A stretch of DNA of 64,000 nt from Alphaproteobacteria bacterium MarineAlpha11_Bin1 (GCA_002937455.1 PTJZ01000009.1:62001-126000), one strand, 5' to 3'; counted from the first letter of the stretch, positions 46,450 through 56,512 are shown. Translations and numbers: made by a program. The notes: generated by a model not told the origin, from the sequence alone.

Positions 46450-47232
46450 GTGGTTTTTAGCAAAGATGACCGCCGCCGGCTGATGGAAGCAGCCACCGAA
46501 ATCGCTGACCGTGCATCTAAAGTGATTCTCGAAATCTACTCAACTGACTTCGAAGTCCGGCACAAGGACGATGCGTCGCCCATAACCGATGCCGACGAAC
46601 TTGCAGAAAACCTCATACTTGCTGGTTTGCTAGATCTGTTGCCGGGCGTTGCCGCCATCGGAGAAGAAGCAACATCCCGCGAAAAGATTCAGAATTTGAT
46701 AGGCCCCAGATTCTGGCTGGTTGACCCGATCGATGGTACTAAGGAATTCCTCCAACGTAACGGTGAGTTCACGGTTAATATAGCGCTGATTGATGGGGGC
46801 GTTCCAGTTATAGGGGTAGTGATGGCCCCTGCGATGAACCGAGCGTTCCGAGCCTGCGGACCAGGCACCGCGGAGCTGCGTGAAGAAGCAGGTGCTTGGA
46901 CGTCGATTTCAGTAAGGAATGTTCCCGCCGAGGGCGCAACCGTCGTTTCGAGTAGATCTCATGGGGACCCGATCAAGCTGGAACAGCTCATTAAAGATAT
47001 TCAAATTAGAGAACATAGGACCATGGGCAGTTCTCTAAAGTTTTGTCTTATTGCGGAAGGTCAGGCTGATATTTACCCCCGCTACGGACCGACTTCAGAG
47101 TGGGATACAGCGGCAGGCCACGCGATTCTACTGGGCGCAGGCGGGAACGTGCGCCAAACAGACGGAACAGAGCTTCCTTATGGAAAAACCGGCTGGCGAA
47201 ACCCAGAATTTATAGCCCGCGGTTCGGAATGA
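46450..47232 (+). CDS. cysQ: 3'(2'),5'-bisphosphate nucleotidase CysQ
   Basis: A 260-residue Mg2+-dependent, Li+-sensitive phosphatase recycling PAP from sulfate assimilation. The metal-binding motifs are GEEAT near residue 70, DPIDGTKEF near residue 95 and WDTAAGHAIL near 215. The start is GTG 46450 (AAAGG 10 nt upstream), giving the usual CysQ length; a longer frame from 46339 would overlap the divergent SRAP gene. Its stop overlaps the next gene's start (ATGA). Confidence 0.92.
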   Translation: MVFSKDDRRRLMEAATEIADRASKVILEIYSTDFEVRHKDDASPITDADELAENLILAGLLDLLPGVAAIGEEATSREKIQNLIGPRFWLVDPIDGTKEFLQRNGEFTVNIALIDGGVPVIGVVMAPAMNRAFRACGPGTAELREEAGAWTSISVRNVPAEGATVVSSRSHGDPIKLEQLIKDIQIREHRTMGSSLKFCLIAEGQADIYPRYGPTSEWDTAAGHAILLGAGGNVRQTDGTELPYGKTGWRNPEFIARGSE

Positions 47233-48182
47233 TTATCCCAGCCACGCCAGAAAACATCTCCCTCGCGGCCAGGCGTCTTAGAACTGGACAACTGGTCGCC
47301 TTCCCAACTGAGACCGTTTACGGCCTTGGTGCAGATGCGACACTCAGTAAGTCCGTTGCGGCCATTTTCTCTGCCAAAAACCGACCCGAATTTAATCCTT
47401 TAATTATTCATGTACCGGACATGGAAATTGCAGTCAGGCTAGGAGAATTCAATGAACTTGCGCAAGAACTTGGTGATACCTTCTGGCCGGGACCCCTGTC
47501 GATTGTGGTAAATAGACAACTGGACTGCCCGGTCTCCCTGCTCGCCAGCGCCGGCCTTAATACGCTCGCAATTCGCGTGCCTGCACACGACACAGCGCAG
47601 GCAATTCTGCGATCGGTAGCGCGTCCAATTGCAGCCCCCAGCGCAAACATGTCTGGAAAAATAAGCCCCACAACGGCATCGCATGTTGGTGAGTCAATCG
47701 GCAAAACGGTGGACCTAATTGTTGATGCTGGTGCGTGCTCCGTAGGTGTGGAGTCGACCGTCGTCGATTGTACTTCTAATGTCCCTATTATTTTACGTCC
47801 CGGCGGCATTACCGCGGAACAAATCGAAAAAGTGGTTGGCCGCGTTGAAACCACTGATATTGGTTCTAAAAACCCCAGGTCTCCGGGGATGTTAGCGAGC
47901 CATTATGCTCCAGACGCTGCAATCCGACTGAACGCAATATCGGTTAGTGCGGAGGAAGCGTTATTGGCATTTGGTCCTCAAATTATTCGAGGCGCCTCTA
48001 TTGAGAGGAATTTGAGCGCAGCCGGGGACTTTGAAGAAGCCGCCGCCAATCTTTTTTCCATGCTCAGGGCCCTAGATTCGGTGTCTGGACGTATCGCGGT
48101 GATGCCTATTCCCGATCAAGGCCTCGGTAGGGCAATAAATGATAGACTCCTGAGGGCAGCTGCCCCACGAACCAGTGTTTGA
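47229..48182 (+). CDS. tsaC: Threonylcarbamoyl-AMP synthase (Sua5/YrdC type)
   Basis: A 317-residue enzyme making L-threonylcarbamoyl-AMP for t6A37 of tRNA. The YrdC domain includes AFPTETVYGLGADAT and IAAPSANMSGKISPT. The longer C-terminal Sua5 domain (about residues 205-317, PRSPGMLASHYAP onward) shows it is the Sua5 rather than short TsaC form. ATG 47229 is in an ATGA overlap with cysQ; an out-of-family extension upstream is excluded. Confidence 0.93.
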   Translation: MIIPATPENISLAARRLRTGQLVAFPTETVYGLGADATLSKSVAAIFSAKNRPEFNPLIIHVPDMEIAVRLGEFNELAQELGDTFWPGPLSIVVNRQLDCPVSLLASAGLNTLAIRVPAHDTAQAILRSVARPIAAPSANMSGKISPTTASHVGESIGKTVDLIVDAGACSVGVESTVVDCTSNVPIILRPGGITAEQIEKVVGRVETTDIGSKNPRSPGMLASHYAPDAAIRLNAISVSAEEALLAFGPQIIRGASIERNLSAAGDFEEAAANLFSMLRALDSVSGRIAVMPIPDQGLGRAINDRLLRAAAPRTSV

Positions 48183-48243
48183 CCCCATTGCCCGAACATC
48201 ACACTTAATTTAAATCTGACTTCGGATTTTAGAGAGATCTAGG

Positions 48244-49680
48244 ATGAATGCCACGACTTTCAGGAAAATAGATAAGTCTATCCTTGATCTACTACACTCA
48301 GTAGTAGGGGATGCCGGTATCATTACAGATGCAAACGACAAAGCGCCCTATCTAAACGACGAGCGAGGGTACTACTCGGGGTCCACGCCAATGATCGTTC
48401 GGCCTGCGTCAACTGCTGAAGTCTCAAAAATCATTAGTATCTGCAACGAAAGTCAGACCCCGGTTGTACCGCAGGGAGGTAATACGGGCCTTTGCGGAGG
48501 TGCAACCCCCTATGAGCACGGTGGAGAGATCCTGCTGTCACTCACCCGCATGAATAGAATTCGCGAAATTGATACGCTAAATTACGCGATAACTGTGGAA
48601 TCTGGAGTTATCCTTGCCGACGTGCAAACGGCAGCTGAAAATGCGGGCAGATATTTCCCACTTAGCCTTGGGGGTGAGGGCACCGCTCGTATTGGGGGAA
48701 ACCTATCCACCAACGCTGGTGGGACAGGGGTGTTGCGCTATGGTCCGGCGCGGGATCTTTGCCTCGGCCTTGAGGCGGTTTTGCCAGATGGCCGTGTCTG
48801 GAACGGTATGACGGGGCTCCGTAAGGACAATACAGGATACGACCTAAAACATCTATTTATTGGCGCCGAAGGCACACTCGGGATTATTACCGCAGCCTGT
48901 CTGAAGCTATTTCCGAAGCCAGCCGATATTCAAACAGCGTTCGTGGCGGTTGAGAGCGAGCACGCGGCGGTAGAACTCTTGGCCCGAGCTCGGCAGATCA
49001 CAGATGACCGGGTCGTGACATTTGAATATATGCCTCGCGATGCCATTGGTTTTGCACTCAAACACATTGATGGGACTCGCGATCCAATGTCGACGGCGTA
49101 TTTACATTATGTACTGATAGAACTAGCCGCTGGCGAAGCCGCCGCGGTAGACCTTCGGAATATGTTAGAGGAGGTGCTGGGGGATGGTATGGTAGACGGG
49201 CTCGTGCTTAATGCCGTGTTCGCGGAAAGTGGGCAGCAAGCTTCAGACTTCTGGAAAATCCGGGAAACCATCCCTGAAGCTCAAAAATACGAAGGTGCTA
49301 GCTCTAAGCATGATATATCGGTACCTGTGTCCCGGGTCGCTGACTTCCTTGTAGATGCTATTGCGGATGTAAAGAAATTGATACCGGGTGTCCGCCCCTG
49401 CGCTTTCGGCCATGTCGGGGACGGCAACATCCACTTCAATTTGAGCCGTCCAGTGGATATGTCAGACGACGAGTTCTGGTTACTAGAGCCAGAATTACAT
49501 AAAATGGTCTATGATCGAACAGTTGCCATGGGAGGGTCAATAAGTGCGGAGCATGGTATAGGGCGATTACGGCGAGACGAGCTCAAAGCATATAAATCCC
49601 CAGTGGAGATGGACGTTATGCGAAGCATTAAAGAAACGCTGGACCCCAACGGAATTATGAACCCCGGCAAGGTACTTTAG
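48244..49680 (+). CDS. FAD-linked oxidase, D-2-hydroxyglutarate/D-lactate dehydrogenase-like
   Basis: A 478-residue PCMH-type flavoenzyme. The FAD-binding motifs are PQGGNTGLCGGATP near residue 78 and RIGGNLSTNAGGT near 150; GAEGTLGIITAAC is near 210. The C-terminal FAD-linked oxidase domain has FGHVGDGNIHFNLSRPV (metal-binding) and AEHGIGRLRR. Such enzymes oxidise D-2-hydroxyacids to 2-oxoacids, passing electrons to a quinone or ETF. The acyl-CoA dehydrogenase gene follows after 9 bp, so shared electron transfer to ETF is possible (inference). Confidence 0.88.
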   Translation: MNATTFRKIDKSILDLLHSVVGDAGIITDANDKAPYLNDERGYYSGSTPMIVRPASTAEVSKIISICNESQTPVVPQGGNTGLCGGATPYEHGGEILLSLTRMNRIREIDTLNYAITVESGVILADVQTAAENAGRYFPLSLGGEGTARIGGNLSTNAGGTGVLRYGPARDLCLGLEAVLPDGRVWNGMTGLRKDNTGYDLKHLFIGAEGTLGIITAACLKLFPKPADIQTAFVAVESEHAAVELLARARQITDDRVVTFEYMPRDAIGFALKHIDGTRDPMSTAYLHYVLIELAAGEAAAVDLRNMLEEVLGDGMVDGLVLNAVFAESGQQASDFWKIRETIPEAQKYEGASSKHDISVPVSRVADFLVDAIADVKKLIPGVRPCAFGHVGDGNIHFNLSRPVDMSDDEFWLLEPELHKMVYDRTVAMGGSISAEHGIGRLRRDELKAYKSPVEMDVMRSIKETLDPNGIMNPGKVL

Positions 49681-49689
49681 GAGCAGAGA

Positions 49690-51447
49690 ATGGCCGAATA
49701 CGCCGCCCCAATAAGGGATATGAAATTTGTTATCGAGGAATTGATAGGCCTTGATACCATAAACGGGCTTCCCGGCTACGAGGAAGCAACGCCGGATGTT
49801 GTAAAAGCTATTCTTGAGGAAGCCGGAAAACTTGCTTGTGATGTATTATCGCCAATCGACCGAACCGGTGATCTGGAGGGGTCTCGACTGGAAAACGGTG
49901 TGGTCGTCACTCCAACGGGTTTCAAAGACGCGTATAAAGCTTATATCGATGGTGGGTGGAACGCGTTGCAATTCGGTCCAGAAATAGGTGGGCAGGGGCT
50001 TCCGCTCTTGCTCGCAACCCCCGTCTTCGAGATGTGGGATGGTGCCAATCTTGCATTCATGCTCTGTCCGGTTTTGACAATAGCAGCGGTTGAATGTCTC
50101 GAACAGTTTGGGTCGAAAGCTCAGAAAAATACCTGGCTCCCCAAACTAGTATCGGGCGAATGGACTGGCACAATGGTCCTTACAGAACCGCATGCTGGGT
50201 CTGATGTAGGTGCGCTTAAGACACGAGCGCAGGCTGAAGGAGATCATTATCGTATTTCCGGGCAGAAGATTTACACCACCTGGGGCGAACACGACTTAAC
50301 AGAGAACATCATTCACATGGTGCTAGCTCGCACACCCAATTCGCCACCCGGTACCCGGGGCATTTCGCTGTTTATCGTCCCGAAATTCCTTGTAAATGAT
50401 GACGGGTCGCTGGGAAAACGGAATGATCTGCGGGCCGTATCATTAGAACACAAACTTGGAATCCACGGCAGCCCAACCTGTGTTATGCAATTCGGCGAAA
50501 ACGAAGGTGCAATTGGTTATCTGGTTGGAGAAGAATCCCGCGGAATGGAATATATGTTCTCGATGATGAATAGTGCTCGTCTTGCGGTTGGACGCGAGGG
50601 CGTTGGCATTTCGGAACGCGCATACCAGCGGGCTGCAGACTATGCACGAGAGCGCATCCAAGGCCGTGATGCTGCGGATCCAAGGGCTGGCGATGTGCCG
50701 ATTATCAGGCACCCTGACGTTCGCCGTAATTTGATGAAAATGCGGGCCTTGACCGAGGCCAACCGAGCACTGGGCTGCTACGTAGCTGCTCAGCTCGATA
50801 CTGCTCGCAAACACCCCGATAGCGTTACGCGTAAAAGCGCCCAAGACCGAGTTGACCTCTTAGTTCCCGTCGTTAAGGCATGGTCTACTGATTGTGGGGT
50901 CGAGATCGCATCAATGGGGATACAGGTCCATGGTGGCGCCGGCTTTATCGAAGACACTGGTGCAGCGCAACACTATCGTGATTGCCGGATAACTCCTATT
51001 TACGAGGGCACGAACGGTATTCAGGCGCTTGATTTAATTGGCCGAAAAATCCTACGCGACCGGGGAGAGGAAATGAGCAAGTTTATTGCTGAGATCAGAA
51101 AAACTGATATACCGGATCAGATGATCGCAGATGAGATGTGGTCGGCGTTAGATGCGCTAACCGAAGCAATTGATTGGATGCTCGGGTACGACGGGGATGA
51201 CCCGCGAGCCGTGATATCCGGCGCAACGCCATTCTTACAAGCCTTCGGGCTGGTAACGGGCGGGTGGTTGATGGCCCGATCTGCGGCAATCGCCTCTGCG
51301 GCGGAAGAAGAACCGGACTTCTACTCGGCAAAGCTTGCAACCGCGCGTTTTTATGCGGCAAACCTTCTTCCACAGGTCGCTGGCTTTGCTAAGTCTTCGA
51401 TGGTGGGTTCGGAAGAAATCATGGCTCTCTCTGCAGAAGCGTTCTAA
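49690..51447 (+). CDS. Acyl-CoA dehydrogenase, DmdC/long-type
   Basis: A 585-residue acyl-CoA dehydrogenase, longer than the usual 380-400 and carrying the extra C-terminal domain of the DmdC (methylmercaptopropionyl-CoA dehydrogenase) branch. MVLTEPHAGSDVGALKTRA and YRISGQKIYTTWGEHDL form the FAD and substrate site; ITPIYEGTNGIQALDLIGRK contains the catalytic glutamate. DmdC acts in DMSP demethylation, but many paralogues use other acyl-CoAs, so the substrate is open. AGGAG precedes the ATG. Confidence 0.9.
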   Translation: MAEYAAPIRDMKFVIEELIGLDTINGLPGYEEATPDVVKAILEEAGKLACDVLSPIDRTGDLEGSRLENGVVVTPTGFKDAYKAYIDGGWNALQFGPEIGGQGLPLLLATPVFEMWDGANLAFMLCPVLTIAAVECLEQFGSKAQKNTWLPKLVSGEWTGTMVLTEPHAGSDVGALKTRAQAEGDHYRISGQKIYTTWGEHDLTENIIHMVLARTPNSPPGTRGISLFIVPKFLVNDDGSLGKRNDLRAVSLEHKLGIHGSPTCVMQFGENEGAIGYLVGEESRGMEYMFSMMNSARLAVGREGVGISERAYQRAADYARERIQGRDAADPRAGDVPIIRHPDVRRNLMKMRALTEANRALGCYVAAQLDTARKHPDSVTRKSAQDRVDLLVPVVKAWSTDCGVEIASMGIQVHGGAGFIEDTGAAQHYRDCRITPIYEGTNGIQALDLIGRKILRDRGEEMSKFIAEIRKTDIPDQMIADEMWSALDALTEAIDWMLGYDGDDPRAVISGATPFLQAFGLVTGGWLMARSAAIASAAEEEPDFYSAKLATARFYAANLLPQVAGFAKSSMVGSEEIMALSAEAF

Positions 51448-51546
51448 ACGCTCGCGAAGGTGCTTGCGTCTCGATGATAAAAGCGCGATAAGGCGCGACT
51501 TTTATTCGAAATGTTGGGTGTGCGCCCATCAGACGAGGCTAAAGAA

Positions 51547-52002
51547 ATGGAAAAACCGGCGGCTCTGACCGATGTAACTTCGTCGATTGAATTTGGTGAT
51601 GATGTACCTCCAGAAGCCACTTTACCGACCAGAGACTTTCTTATAAGGAGAGGTGGAAAAATCTATGCTGGTGTGCACCTTCTTATCGATTTCTGGGGAG
51701 CAATTAACCTTGGTGACATCTCGTTTGTGGAGAACACTTTACGCGACGCCGCTGAAGCCGCCAATGCGACCGTTTTATATATTCACGTCCATGAATTCGG
51801 TGGTTCGGGCGGCTTGTCCGGGGTTACCATTTTAGCGGAAAGCCATATCACTATTCACACATGGCCGGAATTGGATTATGCGGCTTTTGACGTATTCATG
51901 TGCGGTAAATGCCGACCTGAGAATGCCCTATACTTGCTTGAAGAGAGGTTCAAACCATCCAAAAAAACAGTGACTAAATCGAGGCGGGGTTTAGTAGGGT
52001 GA
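51547..52002 (+). CDS. speD: S-adenosylmethionine decarboxylase proenzyme
   Basis: A 151-residue bacterial class 1B AdoMet decarboxylase. It self-cleaves at the serine in LAESHITIHTWPE (near residue 113) to make a pyruvoyl cofactor; DVFMCGKC follows. It supplies decarboxylated AdoMet for polyamine synthesis. ATG 51547 has GAGG upstream and is chosen over ATG 51511, which lacks one. Overlaps speE by GTGA. Confidence 0.93.
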   Translation: MEKPAALTDVTSSIEFGDDVPPEATLPTRDFLIRRGGKIYAGVHLLIDFWGAINLGDISFVENTLRDAAEAANATVLYIHVHEFGGSGGLSGVTILAESHITIHTWPELDYAAFDVFMCGKCRPENALYLLEERFKPSKKTVTKSRRGLVG

Positions 52003-52850
52003 GAAATTCTGGAAAAACTTGGTTTTCCGAAACCCTCCACGATTCTTTTGAACTACGATTCGAGATATCGGAAATTCTTTACCATTCAAAAACGGTACAC
52101 CAAGATCTAATTATCTTTGAAACGCCATTCTTCGGTCGAGTCCTGGCTCTAGACAATGTCATACAGACCACCGAGCGAGACGAAGCAGCCTATCACGAGA
52201 TGTTAACTCATGTACCAATCTTAGCTCACGGTGGCATTAAGGATGTTTTGATAATCGGTGGCGGCGATGGTGGAACACTGAGGGACGTCCTCAAACATCG
52301 TTGCGTAGAACGAGCAACAGTAGTGGAAATTGATAGTAGCGTTGTTGAGGTCTGTCGAGAGTTTCTACCTTCTCTCAGTGACGGCGCGTTTGAGAACCCA
52401 CGTGCTCATCTGGTCATTGCCGATGGACTAAAATATGTTAAAGAAACTTCGAATACGTTCGACCTAATCATCATCGATTCTACCGATCCAATCGGACCAT
52501 CCGTACCCCTTTTCTCGCACGATTTTTATACAGACTGCCGAAACATTTTGTCATCGGACGGTATTTTTGTCTGCCAGTCGGGAGTTTCTTTTGTCCAAGA
52601 AGTGGAGGCGCGGACGACCCGCAAATACCTCGCCGATATTTTCGAGGACTCGGCTTTGTACGTGACATTAGTCCCCACATATGCATTCGGATTCATGACT
52701 CTCGGATGGGGAGCAAGGTCTACCATGGCTCGATCGACGGATATCGATAAGGTCCGAGAACGCTTTACCGCTGCCGACATTGGTACGCGTTATTATACGC
52801 CTGAGGTCCACGCGGCTTGTTTCAGCCTCCCCGCCTATATGACTTATTGA
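51999..52850 (+). CDS. speE: Spermidine synthase
   Basis: A 283-residue aminopropyltransferase using decarboxylated AdoMet and putrescine. The putrescine/dcSAM-binding blocks ALDNVIQTTERDEAAYHEML near residue 48 and VLIIGGGDGGTLRDVLKH near 85 are present, with IIDSTDPIGPS near 160. The start is GTG 51999 overlapping the speD stop; together they form a complete two-step polyamine unit. It converges with the next gene and overlaps it by 29 bp. Confidence 0.95.
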   Translation: MRNSGKTWFSETLHDSFELRFEISEILYHSKTVHQDLIIFETPFFGRVLALDNVIQTTERDEAAYHEMLTHVPILAHGGIKDVLIIGGGDGGTLRDVLKHRCVERATVVEIDSSVVEVCREFLPSLSDGAFENPRAHLVIADGLKYVKETSNTFDLIIIDSTDPIGPSVPLFSHDFYTDCRNILSSDGIFVCQSGVSFVQEVEARTTRKYLADIFEDSALYVTLVPTYAFGFMTLGWGARSTMARSTDIDKVRERFTAADIGTRYYTPEVHAACFSLPAYMTY

Positions 52851-53358
52851 TCGATATTTTATGGGAATGTCCGGCGAAAATGATCACCCAATAATGGGTG
52901 TATCGAGAATTCTTTTCCTCCCCTGATAGACTAAAAAATCCGAGACCCGCATCGCTGAATTTTCCGTTGAGCATATTTGTCCGGTGGCTAGGACTGTTCA
53001 TCCAAGCATTCGCCACAGATTTGGGTGAAGACGTCCCTGCAAAGAGATTTTCCGCAATCAATCCCCCAAAGTAACCTTCTTTTGAAACCCGCTTCTCTAA
53101 ATCGCTTCCGTCGGACGATATATGACTAAAAAAATCACCCCTCGCCATATCCTCCGCATGTTTTTGGGCAACGGCGCTCAACTTAGTGCTTAAGTTTAAA
53201 GCGCTAACTTTGTTCAGCGCCCTATGGACATTCACTTCCTGCATAAGACCCTTGATCAAACGGTATCTTTCAGAATTGGCATGAACGTGATTGGGCACAA
53301 TCGCCAAAAGCACCAAAGCGGCGAGAAAAACGAAGTATCCGTCAAGTCGCGTCGTCAT
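52822..53358 (-). CDS. Secreted CAP-domain (SCP/PR-1-like) protein
   Basis: A 178-residue protein with a hydrophobic signal peptide (FVFLAALVLLAIVPNHVHA). It has the CAP fold motifs KLSAVAQKHAEDMARGDFF, HISSDGSDLEKRVS, AENLFAGTSSP and WMNSPSHRTNML, including the histidines and glutamate that can bind metal. Likely exported to the periplasm or outside; function of bacterial CAP proteins is poorly known. Both ends overlap neighbouring genes slightly (speE and the acyl-CoA ligase). Confidence 0.85.
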   Translation of the reverse strand: MTTRLDGYFVFLAALVLLAIVPNHVHANSERYRLIKGLMQEVNVHRALNKVSALNLSTKLSAVAQKHAEDMARGDFFSHISSDGSDLEKRVSKEGYFGGLIAENLFAGTSSPKSVANAWMNSPSHRTNMLNGKFSDAGLGFFSLSGEEKNSRYTHYWVIIFAGHSHKISINKSYRRGG

Positions 53359-54874
53359 CCTCTCGGACTTTCTCCACAGCCCTAGCCTCTAGGGCGCGGC
53401 GGTCAATCTTATTTGTGCCGCTTAACGGAAGGGCATCAACGAAAAAAACCCGTCGTGGGTAGGCATAGACTGGCCCATTTTTTAGAGAGTGCTCTTTGAC
53501 CGCCTCTTCGTCGAGTATCGATCCATCGCGTTTAACTACCCAAGCGAATGGAACGTGGGATTTAAGCGGGTGGGGTGCCGGTACAACAGCCGCCTGCATC
53601 ACGTCTTGATGGCGTTCCAACATGGTCTCGACATCGCTTGGATATATATTTTCTCCGGCGCAGACAAACATATCGTCCGCCCGGTCAACAAAATAATACC
53701 AGCCGATATCATCTCGGCGGAGTATATCGCCGGTATCCATCCAGCCTTCTGCCGACAGCACATTCTTCGTGGCATCCGGTAAATTGTGGTAGCCCTTCAT
53801 CACACCCGGGCTTTTAACATGCAGCACACCCTGATCTTCGTCGGGACCACCTACAAGTTTGATTTCAACCCCATCTATCGGGAAGCCAACCGATGTAGGC
53901 GGCCTCGGGAGGCCGTCAGGATGTGTCCATGCGAAGAGGATGGGACCACCCTCGGTGATTCCGTAATTAAGATTGAGTTTGGCGTCGGGAAACCGAACTG
54001 CAAGTGTTTCTAACAGATTATCAGACGCAGGCGCAGATCCCATGGAGCAGTTACGAACCGACGATAAATTCGTCTGATCAAGCAGTTTCTCTTCCTGTAG
54101 TATCAACGCGTACATCGTTGGTACCCCCGTCAGCATAGTTAGGCGGTACCGTTCGATAGCGCGTATATATTCCTTGGCGTCAAATCGAGAAAATAGAACT
54201 ATACGCCCCCCGGCTGATAAAGCGGACTTTACAGCGAGCAAGGCATTTTTGTGATAAAGTGGAGCCGAAATAACGGAACAGTCATCTTCTCGGATATCCC
54301 GGCTTTCAACAATTTTTTCAGTCATCCACACTTGGCCGATATGATCCAACAATACTCCCTTCGGCCTACCGGTCGATCCTGAGGTATAGGGTTGTTCCGC
54401 TATATCGCCATGACCGGGAAAAAAAGATGGAAACGCCTCATCCGAACGAATCTTAAATTCATCAAACGGATCCTTACTCTCTCCAAAAGAGACGGTACGC
54501 ACGTTTTCGGGAACCCGCGCGGTCTGTTCAGTGTCTGCAAAAACTATTTGCATTCCTGCATCGCAGATTATGTATTCGACTGTCTCATCTGGCAATTTGA
54601 CATTGATCATTACCGGTACGCACCCAGCACGCATTGCTCCAAACAGGACTTCTAGGAATTCAACCCGGTTGAGCGCCAGAATGCCAACCCGATCATTGGG
54701 CTCCAAACCAGCAACGAGCAAGCCGTTTGCCACCGCGTCGCAATTCTCACTAAATTCCTGATAGCTGTATTCACGCGGAACTGCAGGATCGTACAGATCG
54801 ATAATCGCGACCCGTTCGGACCCGGCATATGCAGCAAAGACATCTCCCAGATTGCCGGACTCGGAGGGGTTCAT
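53342..54874 (-). CDS. AMP-dependent acyl-CoA ligase
   Basis: A 510-residue class I adenylate-forming enzyme, the third acyl-CoA ligase of the window. The P-loop is PYTSGSTGRPKGVLLDH near residue 165; NYGITEGGPILF and WMDTGDILRRDDIGWYYFVD mark the adenine and hinge motifs; the catalytic lysine is in GTNKIDRRALEAR. The downstream CAP gene overlaps its end by 17 bp; the quinone-reductase-like gene lies 13 bp upstream. Confidence 0.86.
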   Translation of the reverse strand: MNPSESGNLGDVFAAYAGSERVAIIDLYDPAVPREYSYQEFSENCDAVANGLLVAGLEPNDRVGILALNRVEFLEVLFGAMRAGCVPVMINVKLPDETVEYIICDAGMQIVFADTEQTARVPENVRTVSFGESKDPFDEFKIRSDEAFPSFFPGHGDIAEQPYTSGSTGRPKGVLLDHIGQVWMTEKIVESRDIREDDCSVISAPLYHKNALLAVKSALSAGGRIVLFSRFDAKEYIRAIERYRLTMLTGVPTMYALILQEEKLLDQTNLSSVRNCSMGSAPASDNLLETLAVRFPDAKLNLNYGITEGGPILFAWTHPDGLPRPPTSVGFPIDGVEIKLVGGPDEDQGVLHVKSPGVMKGYHNLPDATKNVLSAEGWMDTGDILRRDDIGWYYFVDRADDMFVCAGENIYPSDVETMLERHQDVMQAAVVPAPHPLKSHVPFAWVVKRDGSILDEEAVKEHSLKNGPVYAYPRRVFFVDALPLSGTNKIDRRALEARAVEKVREDDDAT

Positions 54875-54887
54875 TTATACTGGTTCC

Positions 54888-55895
54888 TTAAGGAGTAATG
54901 ATGATCTTTCCGATCACTTCGCGATCCCGGAGTTGGCGGACACCTTCCGCAGTTTGCTCGAGCGGCAATACGGTATCTATCACGGGTGACAGTTTTTTTT
55001 CGGAGATCATCTTCATTAGGATCTCAAGATCTTCGATAGCCCAAGAATTCGATCCTAGAACCTGAAGCTCAAACGTCCATATGTAGCGTAGATCTTCTTT
55101 TGGATCGAACCCCGCTGTCGCACCGCATGTAAGGATTTTACCACCGCGCTGTGTCGCCTTTAGCGAAGGTACCCAAGTATCACCCCCGGTGAAGTTGATG
55201 ACAACATCGACCCCACCCTCGAATCTACGGCGGTGTGGTTTTCCGTAGATCCCATAGATTGTTTTTTCAAAATCCTCATATCCGATGACATGGTCAACTC
55301 CCCAGTCCTTAAGCGCATCGAGTTTTTCGGGGCTCGAGCCGGCCGCAACCACTTCGCAACCCATGGCCTTTGCAAGAAGAACGCAGCAGGAGCCGACGCC
55401 ACCCGAGGCGCCGAGAATAAGAACCTTCTCACCACCTTTCATTCTCCCATTTGTGATCATCATTCGATGTGCCGTACCATAGGCGACAGGTAGGGCCGCT
55501 GCTTGCTCATAGGAGCATCCGTCCGGTATTTTTATAAGGCGGGTAGCCTCGACGGCACATAACTCGGCCGTCCCACCATCAAGCATTTCACCCATCAAAC
55601 CCTTTTCTGGAGTCACAGGATCTAGCGGGTTGACGAGAACTCTGTCACCGACAGACCAGCCGTTGACCCCAGCACCAATTTGAGAGATTTCACCAGAAAT
55701 ATCGAGGCCAATAACGATGGGCAACGGTACCTTAATGCCCGGCATCCCCTTTGTGGTGAAGACATCATGGTAATTCAATGACGTTGCCTTCACCGTGATT
55801 ACGACCTGGCCTTCGAGACATTTCGGATCGGCGTAGTCTTCATGATATTTGAGATTTTCAATATCACCGTGTTCGTGGAGAACAACTGCGCGCAC
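54888..55895 (-). CDS. MDR-family dehydrogenase, quinone oxidoreductase/zinc-type
   Basis: A 335-residue medium-chain oxidoreductase with IVIGLDISGEISQIGAGVNG near residue 60 and the NADPH-binding motif LILGASGGVGSCCVLLAKAM near 160. The four-cysteine structural-zinc loop is absent. Start GTG 55895 with AAAGGAG 7 nt upstream. It precedes the acyl-CoA ligase on the same strand with a 13-bp gap, suggesting one transcript handling an unsaturated acyl substrate (inference). Confidence 0.86.
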   Translation of the reverse strand: MRAVVLHEHGDIENLKYHEDYADPKCLEGQVVITVKATSLNYHDVFTTKGMPGIKVPLPIVIGLDISGEISQIGAGVNGWSVGDRVLVNPLDPVTPEKGLMGEMLDGGTAELCAVEATRLIKIPDGCSYEQAAALPVAYGTAHRMMITNGRMKGGEKVLILGASGGVGSCCVLLAKAMGCEVVAAGSSPEKLDALKDWGVDHVIGYEDFEKTIYGIYGKPHRRRFEGGVDVVINFTGGDTWVPSLKATQRGGKILTCGATAGFDPKEDLRYIWTFELQVLGSNSWAIEDLEILMKMISEKKLSPVIDTVLPLEQTAEGVRQLRDREVIGKIIITP

Positions 55896-55981
55896 TATAT
55901 TTCTCCTTTTTGACGCGATACGTCTCTTGACTGCAAAAGTAATATCGCTTCAGTCCGATTAACGCGATTAATGGGGCACCG

Positions 55982-56512
55982 TCAAGCTATGGCGATGTCT
56001 GCTTCCTGGTATATTTTGATCACATTTGGCCCGAGTTTCTCGGAATTTCCGCCATAAACATGCACTGAAACAGCCGTTCGGTCCGTCGGATTATGCATAC
56101 AGTGAATATCACCGTCCCCGACGGGAAGATGAGCTACATCACCTGCCACCCACTCCCTCGTTTCGGTTGAAATTACATCGAGACTCCCGGGGTTCATAGG
56201 ATCAACTTCGTAACGAGTTTCCTGAATCACGCCTTCGAAAACACCGAATGTACACCAAGTCTTGTGATCATGGATTGGTGAAACTATGCCCGCCGGCCAG
56301 ACCGCAGCAATAATAGAAAAGTCGTCATTGGGGCATAGAAAAACATCGTGTCGACCATACCCTGTTGGCGGAAGGAGTTTTTGTTCTTGGGTCAAAAGTT
56401 CCCGATCTTTGAGTATTTCTGGCAAATAGGATGAAATGAGTGCGGGTACATCCCCAATCGGATTTTCGGCAACGAGATCACTCACTGTTCGGCAGAACGT
56501 TTTCATTTCCAT
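55982..56512 (-). CDS. Cupin-type thiol dioxygenase (cysteine dioxygenase family)
   Basis: A 176-residue Fe(II) thiol dioxygenase of the cysteine/3-mercaptopropionate dioxygenase family. The three-histidine site is in SPIHDHKTWCTFGVFEG near residue 87-91 and GDGDIHCMHNPTD near 140. It adds O2 to a thiol giving a sulfinate. An Lrp/AsnC gene lies divergent across about 156 bp, and ChaC (cysteinyl-glycine release from glutathione) sits beyond, so thiol catabolism is a reasonable common theme. Confidence 0.83.
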   Translation of the reverse strand: MEMKTFCRTVSDLVAENPIGDVPALISSYLPEILKDRELLTQEQKLLPPTGYGRHDVFLCPNDDFSIIAAVWPAGIVSPIHDHKTWCTFGVFEGVIQETRYEVDPMNPGSLDVISTETREWVAGDVAHLPVGDGDIHCMHNPTDRTAVSVHVYGGNSEKLGPNVIKIYQEADIAIA